A DNA stretch of 10,847 nt from Desulfomonile sp. (GTDB taxonomy: Bacteria > Desulfobacterota > Desulfomonilia > Desulfomonilales > Desulfomonilaceae), in the NCBI GenBank assembly GCA_020216785.1, contig JAIWNO010000213.1, positions 1 to 10,847 on the forward strand. The letters are read 5' to 3'. Within the stretch, counting starts at the first letter, position 1. The number at the start of each line of letters is the position of its first letter. Shown one piece after another: positions 1 through 6,759 of the stretch. A program made the position numbers and the translations under genes. A model generated the notes under the pieces. It ran no database searches. It was not told where the DNA came from and worked only from the letters and a program-made list of their open reading frames with translations.

Positions 1-885
1 GTACGTACATACGCCCGTGGGGAGGATCTGCGGAATAGGCGTGTCGGCGATGGTGGGGAACCCGTAGTTGATCGCACCGGCCGCGGCCGCGTACCATTCG
101 TCGTTCACGTCACCCATTGCGAGCACGAACGCGAACACACGGTCCTTATTGTAAATAAGCACCTTGCGGAAGTCGCCGGGCTGAACGCCGCCGAAACTCA
201 ACGCTGCCCGGGTCGCGAACCCTACGGCAAAGATCGCGGAGGAGACATCCGGACCGAATGGGACGAGACGGGTCGGCCAACCGACCTGGACACCGGCCTC
301 CACAAGCTGTTGCGAGAAGGTGGTTCCGTTATAATCTGCTGCCATGAACACATAAAGGTTTTTCTTCTGCAGTTCCAGCGCCATTTCGGCAGCGATCTCC
401 TTGGTGGGAGCCGAACCGACGATGGCGGCAAAGCCCGGGGCTGTGCCATCAACGAACTCAACGCCGCGCTTCCGCAGGATGATGTCATCCGCCGCGCCCA
501 ACCAGAGCTTATCCGATGTGGGATCTTCCGCAGGCAGGTAGAAATCCGGGTGTTCCAGGTACCGGATCGCCTCTAGGATCTCGAAGTTGAACAACGTCGC
601 CATACCTGCGTCCAGGACCGGTCCCAGATAAGGCAGATGGTGTTTCTCACGAACCGGCGGCGGCAGAAGCTGCTCGGCCCGGTCGAGCACGAGGCCCGCG
701 TCGCCGAGGCACTTCACCGGAAAGCCAAGAATCCCGTAGATCACAGGCAGGTAGTAACCGGTATTCGGGAAGCCGATTTCCTTGGTCTTCCCGTACTTCT
801 TGACAGCCGCCTCGTATTTCTTCCGGGTTTTCTCGTAGACTTTATGAGAGCCCGCAATGACATTGGCTGCGATGATTTTGGACAC
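1..885 (-). CDS. acsB: Acetyl-CoA synthase catalytic subunit, N-terminal part (partial at left edge)
   Basis: Acetyl-CoA synthase condenses CO, a methyl group from the corrinoid protein and CoA at a Ni-Ni-[4Fe-4S] A-cluster in the cytoplasmic CODH/ACS complex. The 295 codons present match the N-terminal domain of bacterial AcsB: the stretch IGFPNTGYYLPVI (about residues 37-49), a GDAG turn, FNFEILEAIRYLEHP, and a conserved core with FGGV and a late AGAINYGFPTIADTP segment. This domain docks on CO dehydrogenase and lines the CO tunnel; archaeal CdhC lacks it, so this is the bacterial type. The A-cluster cysteines lie in the C-terminal domain, outside the window. The start is GTG at 885, chosen because AGGAG (893-897) sits 7 nt upstream and no earlier in-frame start is near. 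It lies 70 bp after the AcsD-CODH fusion gene, presumably in the same operon. Confidence 0.93.
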   Translation of the reverse strand, partial: MSKIIAANVIAGSHKVYEKTRKKYEAAVKKYGKTKEIGFPNTGYYLPVIYGILGFPVKCLGDAGLVLDRAEQLLPPPVREKHHLPYLGPVLDAGMATLFNFEILEAIRYLEHPDFYLPAEDPTSDKLWLGAADDIILRKRGVEFVDGTAPGFAAIVGSAPTKEIAAEMALELQKKNLYVFMAADYNGTTFSQQLVEAGVQVGWPTRLVPFGPDVSSAIFAVGFATRAALSFGGVQPGDFRKVLIYNKDRVFAFVLAMGDVNDEWYAAAAGAINYGFPTIADTPIPQILPTGVCTY

Positions 886-955
886 TGTATCTCTCCTCTT
901 AAAAAACTTAAGAGCCGGAGAGGGCGGGGCGGCCCTCATCCGGCGAACGATCTCA
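886..955 (-). promoter_or_regulatory. acsD-acsA / acsB intergenic stem-loop abutting the acsB ribosome binding site
   Basis: The 70-bp gap contains a perfect 7-bp inverted repeat, CTCTTAA (896-902) and TTAAGAG (908-914), with a 5-nt loop. In the mRNA its 3' arm runs directly into the AGGAG at 893-897, sharing two bases with it. The hairpin could reduce ribosome access to acsB, mark an mRNA processing site, or protect the upstream message. It has no U-tract in the transcribed direction, so it does not look like an intrinsic terminator. The repeat is directly visible; the role is inferred. Confidence 0.45.
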
Positions 956-3900
956 TTACTCGCTCAGCTCCCGGCGCATAGCCATATCCATAAGCACGCG
1001 CTCCCTCGCCTTGTCGATGCCCAACGCTTTCCGCTTGGCATCAATGTGCGCGAGGCATCGCTTGGCCATCTCGTACGGGTCTTTTTCCACGAAATCCCAC
1101 TTCCCGCCGTACACCTTCTCGATGTCGCGGAAGAGGTAGTTGGTGCAAACGTCCTCGTTGATGGTGGGGAAGCCCACGCCGAAGAGCACGTAGCACCCGG
1201 AAGCGACAAAGTACTGGCCGATGGAAACCGCTTTTTCGCTCATCCATTCGGGAGCCACACCGACAGCCGGGACATCGCTGATGTCGTCGCCGAGACCACC
1301 GTCACGCACCACCGCGGTGGCAGCCATAAGAATGCGGGAATTATCCACGCACGAACCCATGTGCAGCACCGGCGGAATGCCGACGGTTTCGCACACCTCT
1401 GCCAAGCCGGGGCCGCCGAATTTATGCGCTGCTTCAGGCACGAGCAGGCCCGCCTTGCCCAGAGCGATGGCGGAGCAGCCCGTGGTCAGCACGAGCACGT
1501 CATTTTTGATCAGTTCTTTGGCCAAGGTCACGTGGAGGTAGTCTTGGTTCACGCGGGCGTTGCCGCACCCGACGATGCCTGCCAGACCTCTGATTTTGCC
1601 GTTGATGATGTTGTCGTTCAGCGGCCGGTAGCTCGCACGGAACATGCCGCCGAGCAGATAATTGATGGTCTCATGGCTGAAGCCGACGACCATGTCCTGC
1701 TGCTCGGTAGGGATGGACACCTTGTTCTTGTCACGGTTGACGAAGTTGTCGCAAGCATCCTTCACGATTGCCTTGGCCGTCTCCATAGCCTTGGCTTCGT
1801 CGTAGTCGTAGTGCTTGTACGCTCCCTGCATTTGCGCGATCGGGCTGGTGGTGACGATCTGCGTGTGGAAGCATTTCGCCAGTTCCGCCACACCCTGCAT
1901 GACGCACTGCACGTCAACAACCATGGCTTCCAGTGCACCCGTTATAATGGCCATTTCCTGCTGGAGGTAGTTGCCTGCGATCGGGATGCCGTGCCGCATA
2001 AGGATCTCGTTCGAGGTACAGCAAATGCCGCCGAGACTGATGCCGCCCGTTGCGCCCTTGCTCTTGGCGTACGCGATCATCTCGGGGTCTTGCACCGCCT
2101 GCACGAGGATCATGGACAGTGACGGCTCGTGGCCGTGCACGATAATGTTGACCGTATCCTCTTTCATGCAGCCGAGGTTCACTTTACCCAAGATCGGTAC
2201 CGGCGTTCCATAGAGAATATCCGAAAGGTCGGTGGCGATCATGGATCCGCCCCAGCCGTCGGCCAGCGCGCACTTGGTGGCCAGGCGGATGATGTGCTCC
2301 ATGTCCTGGTTCACGCCCATATGGGTCATGTGCATCACTTCCACGACAGGACGGTCGATGCCGGGCGGGACGACCTTTTCTTTTCTCCATATCTCCTGGC
2401 GCTTGAGCGGCGCACGGCTTACGTAGCGGATTTCGCCTTCCTGCTGGCCGTACTGGGCAAGGGCCTTCTCGCCAATCTCGATTGCGATGTCTTTGATCTC
2501 GCGACCTTCGGTCTCTACGCCGAAGTCCATCGCAACTGCCAGGAGTTTCGGAATATCCTTGATCTGATAATCAGGAAGCTTACCTTCCGCAGCGAGGAGG
2601 AAGGTGTGGGCCACATGGCGGCCGTGGTCGCTGTGTGCGGCAGCGCCCGCGGCAATCATTCTCGCGAAGTTGCGGGCAGCGATCGTTTCGGGAGTAGCGC
2701 CGCAGAGACCGGTTCGCTTCTTGCGCTCTTCGGGGGTTTCTTCCCTCCCTTTGGGCGGGATCACGCGGCACGGACCCATATTGCAGATCTTGCAACAGGT
2801 GCCGCCCTTGCCGATGGGGCACGCGGACAAGGTCCGAGCACGGTGGAACGCGGTGGAGTACCCCTCGCGGTCGGCTATCTTGAGCCCTTCGAGAGTTACC
2901 TCACAGGAGGTATACTGTGTCCAATCCGCAGGACCCAGTTCCTTCTTTTTGGGCGGAGGGGCCACAACGGGCGCGGCTGCCTCGGCTGGAGGCGCAGCGG
3001 GCGCTGCCGGTGCCGGAGCCGCCGGAGCGCCGGAAATAAGCGAGCTGACCCCTGTGGCAATGTTTTTTACAACCTTGAATACTGCGGCCAGGTCTTTGAG
3101 GCTCTGCAGTTCGTCTTGCGTCAATTTCCCCATAAAAACGTCCCCTTCTTCGGCTGCCGAAGCCGCCGCGGCCGCGGGAATCTCGGCAGGTTTTCTTGGC
3201 TCGGGTTTGGGTATCTCCTCCTTGGGAGGCGCCGGCTTGGGCGGTTCTTTGACCGCAGCAGGCTTGGCAGGTGGAGCTTCCTTCTTGGGCGGCGGAGCAG
3301 GCTTTGCCGCAGCGGGCTTGGCCGGTGCCGCCGCAGGTTTAACCTCGGGGGCGGCGGGCGCCTCGCCGGCCAGGGACATATCTATCGCCATCGAGTCAAG
3401 ATCCGTTTCCGCCATGATCTCCGACAGATATTTACGGACATGCTCAAGTGTCTTGGGGTGGCGTAGAATAAGGAGGTCCGACCCGGCCTGGAGCGCGCTG
3501 ATCGCGGTAATTGCCTCGAGGTTCACTCCCCGGATGCCGGCTTCACCGAGCTTCGGCTCTTCCGCTGTGGGGAGCTTGGCTTCCTTGGTCTTCCAGACTT
3601 CCTCGGCGATATTGTTGACAAGGGGGTACTGCAGCTTTTCGTCGTTCTGGGTCAGAGCGGCCTGGCGAATGCGCTCCATGATGGAGTAGCAGTATTCCAT
3701 GCCGTATCCGACCGACCCCGTGGTGGGATCGATCAGGATTTTGTCCTGCGGGACACCCAGATTTTCCAAGAGGATGTTCAGCTGCTTGGCGAGGTTGATA
3801 TCGATCGGCGAGTTTGCCGCGACCACCTGCTTGTATGCGATGGCGGCTGCGCCTACCTGTTTGTAGTTGTTTTCCGTAACGGGTCCGATAACGACGTTGA

Positions 3901-4348
3901 GTCCGTCACAGGCCTCGCAGACGGCCTTGAGGACTTCGGTGTTCTTCTCGTCGTTTGAGGTCCCCCACACGATGACAGGGACATTGACGGCCTCGGCCAC
4001 TTTCTTGGCCACTTCCGCAGCGTGGTCCGCCGGGAGATTCTTGCCGTTGGGATCGGTTCCTGTCAACCAGAGGGCAACAGCGTCGGCCTTGTACACATCG
4101 ACGCACTTCTTGGCCCATGCCACGGGGTCGCCGAGCACGTCCTTGAACGGCTCGATTGCTTCGGCCGCCCACTCCTCGGGCTGAATATCGAGCACCTGGA
4201 GTGCCAGAACCGGCCGATTGGGCATATTGCCCTCGAATGAATAGAAGCTGTAGGAATTCTGACCACCCAGCTTCACCTCGGCGCCAGGCTTTCCGATCGT
4301 AATTTCCTTGATTTTACCAGTGTATTTGACCTTCGGCAGTTCAGCCAT
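956..4348 (-). CDS. Fusion protein: corrinoid Fe-S protein small subunit (AcsD/CdhD) + Ni-CO dehydrogenase (AcsA/CooS)
   Basis: One uninterrupted 1130-residue frame. Residues 1 to ~325 match AcsD/CdhD, the TIM-barrel subunit of the corrinoid protein that carries methyl groups to acetyl-CoA synthase (SFYSFEG, DPVAWAKKCV, IDINLAKQLNILL, DPTTGSVGYGMEY, RHP near 297). Residues ~327-400 are a Pro/Ala/Lys-rich linker, 406-440 a likely helix (MGKLTQDELQSLKD...), 441-472 a second linker. Residues ~473-1130 are a full-length CO dehydrogenase: C510 and C518 fit the D-cluster; C519, C522, C527 and C549 the B-cluster; H740 (VHGHEP), GICCTSNE (C776/C777), C815 (DVQC), C928 (GCGN), C958 (TTGCSA) and C1000 (HMGSC) the C-cluster; H572 and K1039 the acid-base residues. 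CO dehydrogenase interconverts CO2 and CO. The start ATG has a GGAAGGTGG motif upstream. AcsD and AcsA are normally separate proteins, so the fusion is unusual. The AcsC partner is not in the window. Confidence 0.95.
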   Translation of the reverse strand: MAELPKVKYTGKIKEITIGKPGAEVKLGGQNSYSFYSFEGNMPNRPVLALQVLDIQPEEWAAEAIEPFKDVLGDPVAWAKKCVDVYKADAVALWLTGTDPNGKNLPADHAAEVAKKVAEAVNVPVIVWGTSNDEKNTEVLKAVCEACDGLNVVIGPVTENNYKQVGAAAIAYKQVVAANSPIDINLAKQLNILLENLGVPQDKILIDPTTGSVGYGMEYCYSIMERIRQAALTQNDEKLQYPLVNNIAEEVWKTKEAKLPTAEEPKLGEAGIRGVNLEAITAISALQAGSDLLILRHPKTLEHVRKYLSEIMAETDLDSMAIDMSLAGEAPAAPEVKPAAAPAKPAAAKPAPPPKKEAPPAKPAAVKEPPKPAPPKEEIPKPEPRKPAEIPAAAAASAAEEGDVFMGKLTQDELQSLKDLAAVFKVVKNIATGVSSLISGAPAAPAPAAPAAPPAEAAAPVVAPPPKKKELGPADWTQYTSCEVTLEGLKIADREGYSTAFHRARTLSACPIGKGGTCCKICNMGPCRVIPPKGREETPEERKKRTGLCGATPETIAARNFARMIAAGAAAHSDHGRHVAHTFLLAAEGKLPDYQIKDIPKLLAVAMDFGVETEGREIKDIAIEIGEKALAQYGQQEGEIRYVSRAPLKRQEIWRKEKVVPPGIDRPVVEVMHMTHMGVNQDMEHIIRLATKCALADGWGGSMIATDLSDILYGTPVPILGKVNLGCMKEDTVNIIVHGHEPSLSMILVQAVQDPEMIAYAKSKGATGGISLGGICCTSNEILMRHGIPIAGNYLQQEMAIITGALEAMVVDVQCVMQGVAELAKCFHTQIVTTSPIAQMQGAYKHYDYDEAKAMETAKAIVKDACDNFVNRDKNKVSIPTEQQDMVVGFSHETINYLLGGMFRASYRPLNDNIINGKIRGLAGIVGCGNARVNQDYLHVTLAKELIKNDVLVLTTGCSAIALGKAGLLVPEAAHKFGGPGLAEVCETVGIPPVLHMGSCVDNSRILMAATAVVRDGGLGDDISDVPAVGVAPEWMSEKAVSIGQYFVASGCYVLFGVGFPTINEDVCTNYLFRDIEKVYGGKWDFVEKDPYEMAKRCLAHIDAKRKALGIDKARERVLMDMAMRRELSE
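3131..3148 (-). promoter_or_regulatory. Possible internal translation start in the AcsD-CODH linker
   Basis: An in-frame ATG (residue 406, first base at 3133) is preceded by GAAGGGG (3142-3148) with 8 nt between. It lies after the first Pro/Ala linker and just before the helical segment, where a free-standing CO dehydrogenase with an N-terminal extension could begin. It may be a relic of an ancestral separate gene or may still yield a second product of about 725 residues. The motif is weaker than the sites ahead of the other acs genes, so this is speculative. Confidence 0.3.
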
Positions 4349-4410
4349 TTACCACCTTCCTTGTGCGCAACGAAATATGACGGGCTTGGGAGAATCCGGG
4401 GCGAGCCGCA

Positions 4411-4650
4411 TTACGCGGGGTTCTTCCGTTTCTCGCTCCCGAACCAGTCGGAGGGACGAGCGTAGAAGTACCGCTCGGATGTGACGAGGTATTGTTTGAC
4501 CGTGTTAAGCTCTTCACCCACATTCACCGCCTTGATGTTGCTCCGCCACTTGTAGCAGTCCTGATCAGTACCGGAGACATAGGTGGGCATGAGTATCTTC
4601 ACCTTCTGTCCGTCGAATCTTTCTCGTTCTTCGTACTGGTCCTTACTCAT
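4411..4650 (-). CDS. Small protein of unknown function, first gene of the acs operon
   Basis: A 79-residue protein I do not recognise. It starts with ATG at 4650, 7 nt after AGGAG (4658-4662), and ends 62 bp before the AcsD-CODH fusion. It is charged and hydrophilic, with an acidic-basic N-terminus (SKDQYEERERFDGQ), then a KVKILMPTYVSG strand-like stretch, single cysteine C32, and an aromatic C-terminal segment (ERYFYARPSDWF) ending in a basic tail. There is no signal peptide, membrane segment or CxxC metal motif. Being first after the operon promoter, with a strong ribosome binding site, it is probably expressed along with the CODH/ACS proteins. A role as an accessory or regulatory subunit is inference from position only. 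Confidence 0.7.
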   Translation of the reverse strand: MSKDQYEERERFDGQKVKILMPTYVSGTDQDCYKWRSNIKAVNVGEELNTVKQYLVTSERYFYARPSDWFGSEKRKNPA

Positions 4651-4661
4651 AGATGCGCTCC

Positions 4662-4677
4662 TCTCTTGAACAAGAGA
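4662..4677 (-). promoter_or_regulatory. Stem-loop next to the ribosome binding site of the first acs-operon gene
   Basis: TCTCTTG (4662-4668) and CAAGAGA (4671-4677) form a 7-bp perfect inverted repeat with a 2-nt centre. In the transcript the 3' arm leads straight into AGGAG (4658-4662) of the 79-residue gene. Placement relative to the ribosome binding site closely resembles the stem-loop ahead of acsB. It could act in the RNA or be a protein-binding palindrome in the DNA. Confidence 0.4.
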
Positions 4678-4755
4678 TGTGTTGGAATTTCGGCAAAACA
4701 GGGCCGATCGCCTGTGTCGTGATTTCAGCTATATGAAGCGATGGGTATCTAAAAC

Positions 4756-4784
4756 ATTATGGAGAACAGAGGTGCAAAGTGCAA
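4756..4784 (-). promoter_or_regulatory. Predicted sigma70-type promoter of the acs operon
   Basis: TTGCAC (4779-4784) and CATAAT (4756-4761) are separated by exactly 17 bp, with an A-tract just upstream (in transcription sense) resembling an UP element. The region is an AT-rich pocket in otherwise GC-rich DNA. Transcription would begin near 4749, giving a leader of about 100 nt before the 79-residue gene. It is the best promoter match in this intergenic region. Confidence 0.5.
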
Positions 4785-5014
4785 TATTTTTTTTGGAATT
4801 TACGCTAGATAGCACGATTTGTAAAAAAGCGCGCGTAAGTCCGGCCTGCCTCCTGTCTCCTGCGTCTTCTACTCCTCAATAAGCCCCCTCAACAACCCAC
4901 ATTCCTCTGTCATCCCGTAATTACCCTTACACCGTCCAATTCGACGGAAAAAATTCCAGCCAATTGCGCACCGCTGAGGCCCCTCTGTTGAGAAATAGCT
5001 CCTCGCACCATGCC

Positions 5015-5032
5015 GCCTACGTTCATGTAGGC
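5015..5032 (-). terminator. Hairpin overlapping the pssA stop codon (weak terminator candidate)
   Basis: GCCTAC (5015-5020) and GTAGGC (5027-5032) form a 6-bp stem with a 6-nt loop that contains most of the pssA stop codon (TGA at 5023-5025). No run of U follows in the transcript, so it is not a standard intrinsic terminator. It may be a stabilising 3' structure, or chance. Confidence 0.25.
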
Positions 5033-5907
5033 AGCGCCGGGTTGTTCTTTTCTTCGGCCATATTCTCGCCGCCGAGCAGTCCTTCCGGGTGCCGCTTCCT
5101 CGTCCGGTTAAGGAGCGCCCAGGTGAGGATCGGCCCTGACACCACGTACGCTGCGCAGATCAGGAACGGCACCACAAACGGTTGTGTGGCGACGAGCGCC
5201 AGAAGGAGTACGAATCCGACCGTTGTGGTAAATGGCTTTTCCCTCGCGAAGCCAAGGTCCTTAAACGCGTGAAACTTCACGCCGCTCACCATGAGGAAGG
5301 ACAATCCAAACGTCATGATCAGCAGAAATAACCGGTATGTCTCAGGGTCCAGACGCACCTTCTCGAAAAAGAGCACCGTGGTCGCCACCATGCACGCTGC
5401 CGCGGGAATGGGCAGGCCATTGAAACGCCTGGGATCGATTACGCCGGACTGAACGTTGAACCGGGCCAGCCGAAGCGCCCCGCACGCGACAAATACGAAC
5501 CCGACAACCCACCCGACTCGGCCGTAGGAGGTCAGCGCCCACAAGTACATCAGCAGGGCCGGTGCCACGCCGAACGAGATCACGTCCGCAAGCGAATCAA
5601 GCTCCACCCCGAACCGGGTCGTGGTCTTGGTAAGCCGGGCAACCCTCCCGTCGATACCGTCGAAAAACGCGGCTGCGATCACCAAGCCCGCTGCCCACAC
5701 GAACTCCCCGTTGATCGCGAAAATCACGGCGCTGAAGCTGAGGAAAATGCTGGTGAGCGTGAGAAGCGAGGGGAGAATGAAGATTCCTTTCTTCATCTTG
5801 GTAATGCGGGCTGCTCGTCTCATTGCCCTATCGACTTGGGCGTCGGGACCGAGGGGTTTCCTCTTGCGACGGAAGAACTTGCGCTTATTCGGAGTGCTGT
5901 TGGCCAT
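5023..5907 (-). CDS. pssA: CDP-diacylglycerol--serine O-phosphatidyltransferase (phosphatidylserine synthase)
   Basis: This integral membrane enzyme transfers phosphatidyl from CDP-diacylglycerol to L-serine, giving phosphatidylserine. The full CDP-alcohol phosphatidyltransferase signature is present: D83-x2-D86-G87-x2-A90-R91-x8-G100-x3-D104-x3-D108; these aspartates bind the metal and the substrate phosphates. Several hydrophobic segments follow and flank it (about 42-64, 68-82, 132-148, 166-181, 192-210, 228-266), as expected for the multi-pass Bacillus-type family rather than the E. coli PLD-type enzyme. The first ~40 residues are strongly basic (KRKFFRRKRK), longer than the short N-terminus usual in the family, but the ATG at 5907 has AGGAGGG 7 nt upstream, so I keep this start; M29 and M38 are alternatives. 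Its product is the substrate of Psd, encoded just upstream. Confidence 0.94.
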   Translation of the reverse strand: MANSTPNKRKFFRRKRKPLGPDAQVDRAMRRAARITKMKKGIFILPSLLTLTSIFLSFSAVIFAINGEFVWAAGLVIAAAFFDGIDGRVARLTKTTTRFGVELDSLADVISFGVAPALLMYLWALTSYGRVGWVVGFVFVACGALRLARFNVQSGVIDPRRFNGLPIPAAACMVATTVLFFEKVRLDPETYRLFLLIMTFGLSFLMVSGVKFHAFKDLGFAREKPFTTTVGFVLLLALVATQPFVVPFLICAAYVVSGPILTWALLNRTRKRHPEGLLGGENMAEEKNNPALPT

Positions 5908-6023
5908 GCGTCGTCCCTCCTGGTCGACCCATATGGGATACGCGAACCGGGATGATTACCTCGCGCCGACGCGCGTACCTTTTGCCGTTAACGGTATCAC
6001 TCGGGCCAAATGTTCACCTACCA

Positions 6024-6052
6024 AGTATAAACCTGTTTAATTAAACAATCAA
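6024..6052 (-). promoter_or_regulatory. Predicted pssA promoter with a palindrome between -35 and -10
   Basis: TTGATT (6047-6052) and TATACT (6024-6029) are spaced by 17 bp, giving a start near 6017 and a leader of about 110 nt. A perfect 14-bp palindrome, TGTTTAATTAAACA (6034-6047), fills most of the spacer, where a bound repressor would block polymerase. ACAATCAA also repeats directly with a 12-bp period (6045-6052, 6057-6064). This suggests pssA can be transcribed and controlled separately from psd. Confidence 0.45.
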
Positions 6053-6081
6053 TTGGACAATCAAACGAGAAACCGCCGGCA

Positions 6082-6759
6082 TTATTCCGCTTCACTTTGG
6101 GTATCGGCACGCCTCTCCGCGATGACCGTCGTTCCCGCGCGGACTTTTGTTCCTACCTTTACGGTTGGGGAAAAGCCTTCGGGGAGGTACACATCCAGTC
6201 TGGAGCCAAAGTGAACAAGTCCGAAGCGCTCCCCGCGAAGCAGGTGATCGCCTTCCCTCACCCAGCAGGAAATCCGTCGCGCAATGAGGCCGGTGACTTG
6301 GACTACACCGAACGTGCCCGCGTCGGTCTCGATGACAAGAGAGTTGCTCTCGTTTTCAGTAGACGCGGCTTCCTCTCTTGCATCGAGGAATCGACCGGAG
6401 CGGTACGTGATTTTCACGACGGTTCCGCTTACCGGACTGCGATTCACGTGCACGTTGAACACCGACATGAAGATGCTGATCCGGGAAAAACGACCTGCCG
6501 GAAGATCTTCCGAGTGAGCGACGTCGAGGACCTGCGCAACGGTGCCGTCCGCAGGTGAGAGCACGAGATGATTGCCGGGCGGAGGGGTGCGGTGAGGGTT
6601 GCGAAAGAAGAGGAGTGTAGCGGTCGTAAGCGCAAGAAACAGCAGAGATATCGTCGGAAATTCAAACCACCAGAAAACTGCGGCCACCACGAACAAGGGA
6701 AGCGCGTAAGGGAAACCCTCCCGCGCGACGGGCTCGCGGTGACCGGTTCGGGCCGTCAT
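6082..6759 (-). CDS. psd: Phosphatidylserine decarboxylase proenzyme, short form
   Basis: Converts phosphatidylserine to phosphatidylethanolamine at the membrane using a pyruvoyl group formed by self-cleavage. The 225-residue length fits the short (archaeal-like, PSD-A) family rather than the ~300-residue E. coli type. Visible markers are one or two N-terminal membrane segments (about 17-52), FFRNP (51-55, usually FFRDP), SPADG (68-72), FMSVFNVHVNR (97-107) with H104, and FGSRLDVYLP (184-193). Cleavage would fall between G185 and S186, with S186 becoming the pyruvoyl residue. The ATG overlaps the stop of the preceding DUF465 gene by one base, and GAGGG lies 7 nt upstream, so translation is probably coupled. 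The next gene is pssA, which makes its substrate. Confidence 0.95.
   Translation of the reverse strand: MTARTGHREPVAREGFPYALPLFVVAAVFWWFEFPTISLLFLALTTATLLFFRNPHRTPPPGNHLVLSPADGTVAQVLDVAHSEDLPAGRFSRISIFMSVFNVHVNRSPVSGTVVKITYRSGRFLDAREEAASTENESNSLVIETDAGTFGVVQVTGLIARRISCWVREGDHLLRGERFGLVHFGSRLDVYLPEGFSPTVKVGTKVRAGTTVIAERRADTQSEAE

Larger units (their letters stand above)
4651..5022. other. 372-bp intergenic region between pssA and the acs operon
   Basis: This stretch holds the predicted acs promoter and the leader with its stem-loop near the ribosome binding site. The part nearer pssA (about 4835-5010) is pyrimidine-rich on the plus strand and contains a short CCGTC/GACGG inverted repeat at 4932-4947, but no U-tract lies on the correct side for a terminator in either direction. 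No RNA gene or convincing coding region was seen. Confidence 0.5.

Noticed and set aside
857..2122. Long plus-strand open frame (421 codons) opposite the CODH domain
   Set aside because: It mirrors a highly conserved gene with its cluster motifs on the other strand; the translation has no recognisable domain. Long antisense frames are expected in GC-rich coding DNA.
2932..3370. Possibility that the fusion is a sequencing or assembly error joining two genes
   Set aside because: There is no frame change: linker composition is coherent protein-like Pro/Ala/Lys on both sides, both domains are full length, and no remnant stop or second start region is needed. It still deserves a read-level check.
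2129..3689. Two overlapping plus-strand frames (445 and 361 codons) opposite the fusion gene
   Set aside because: They overlap each other, are low-complexity Gly/Arg/Ala/Ser where they cross the Pro/Ala linker, and show no domain.
4932..4956. CCGTC/GACGG hairpin with adjacent A/T run as a terminator
   Set aside because: On the minus strand the T-run comes before the hairpin and on the plus strand an A-run follows it, so neither orientation gives a stem followed by U.
4910..5011. 33-residue minus-strand frame just downstream of pssA
   Set aside because: Its ribosome binding site is poor, it overlaps the pssA 3' hairpin and it shows no recognisable features.
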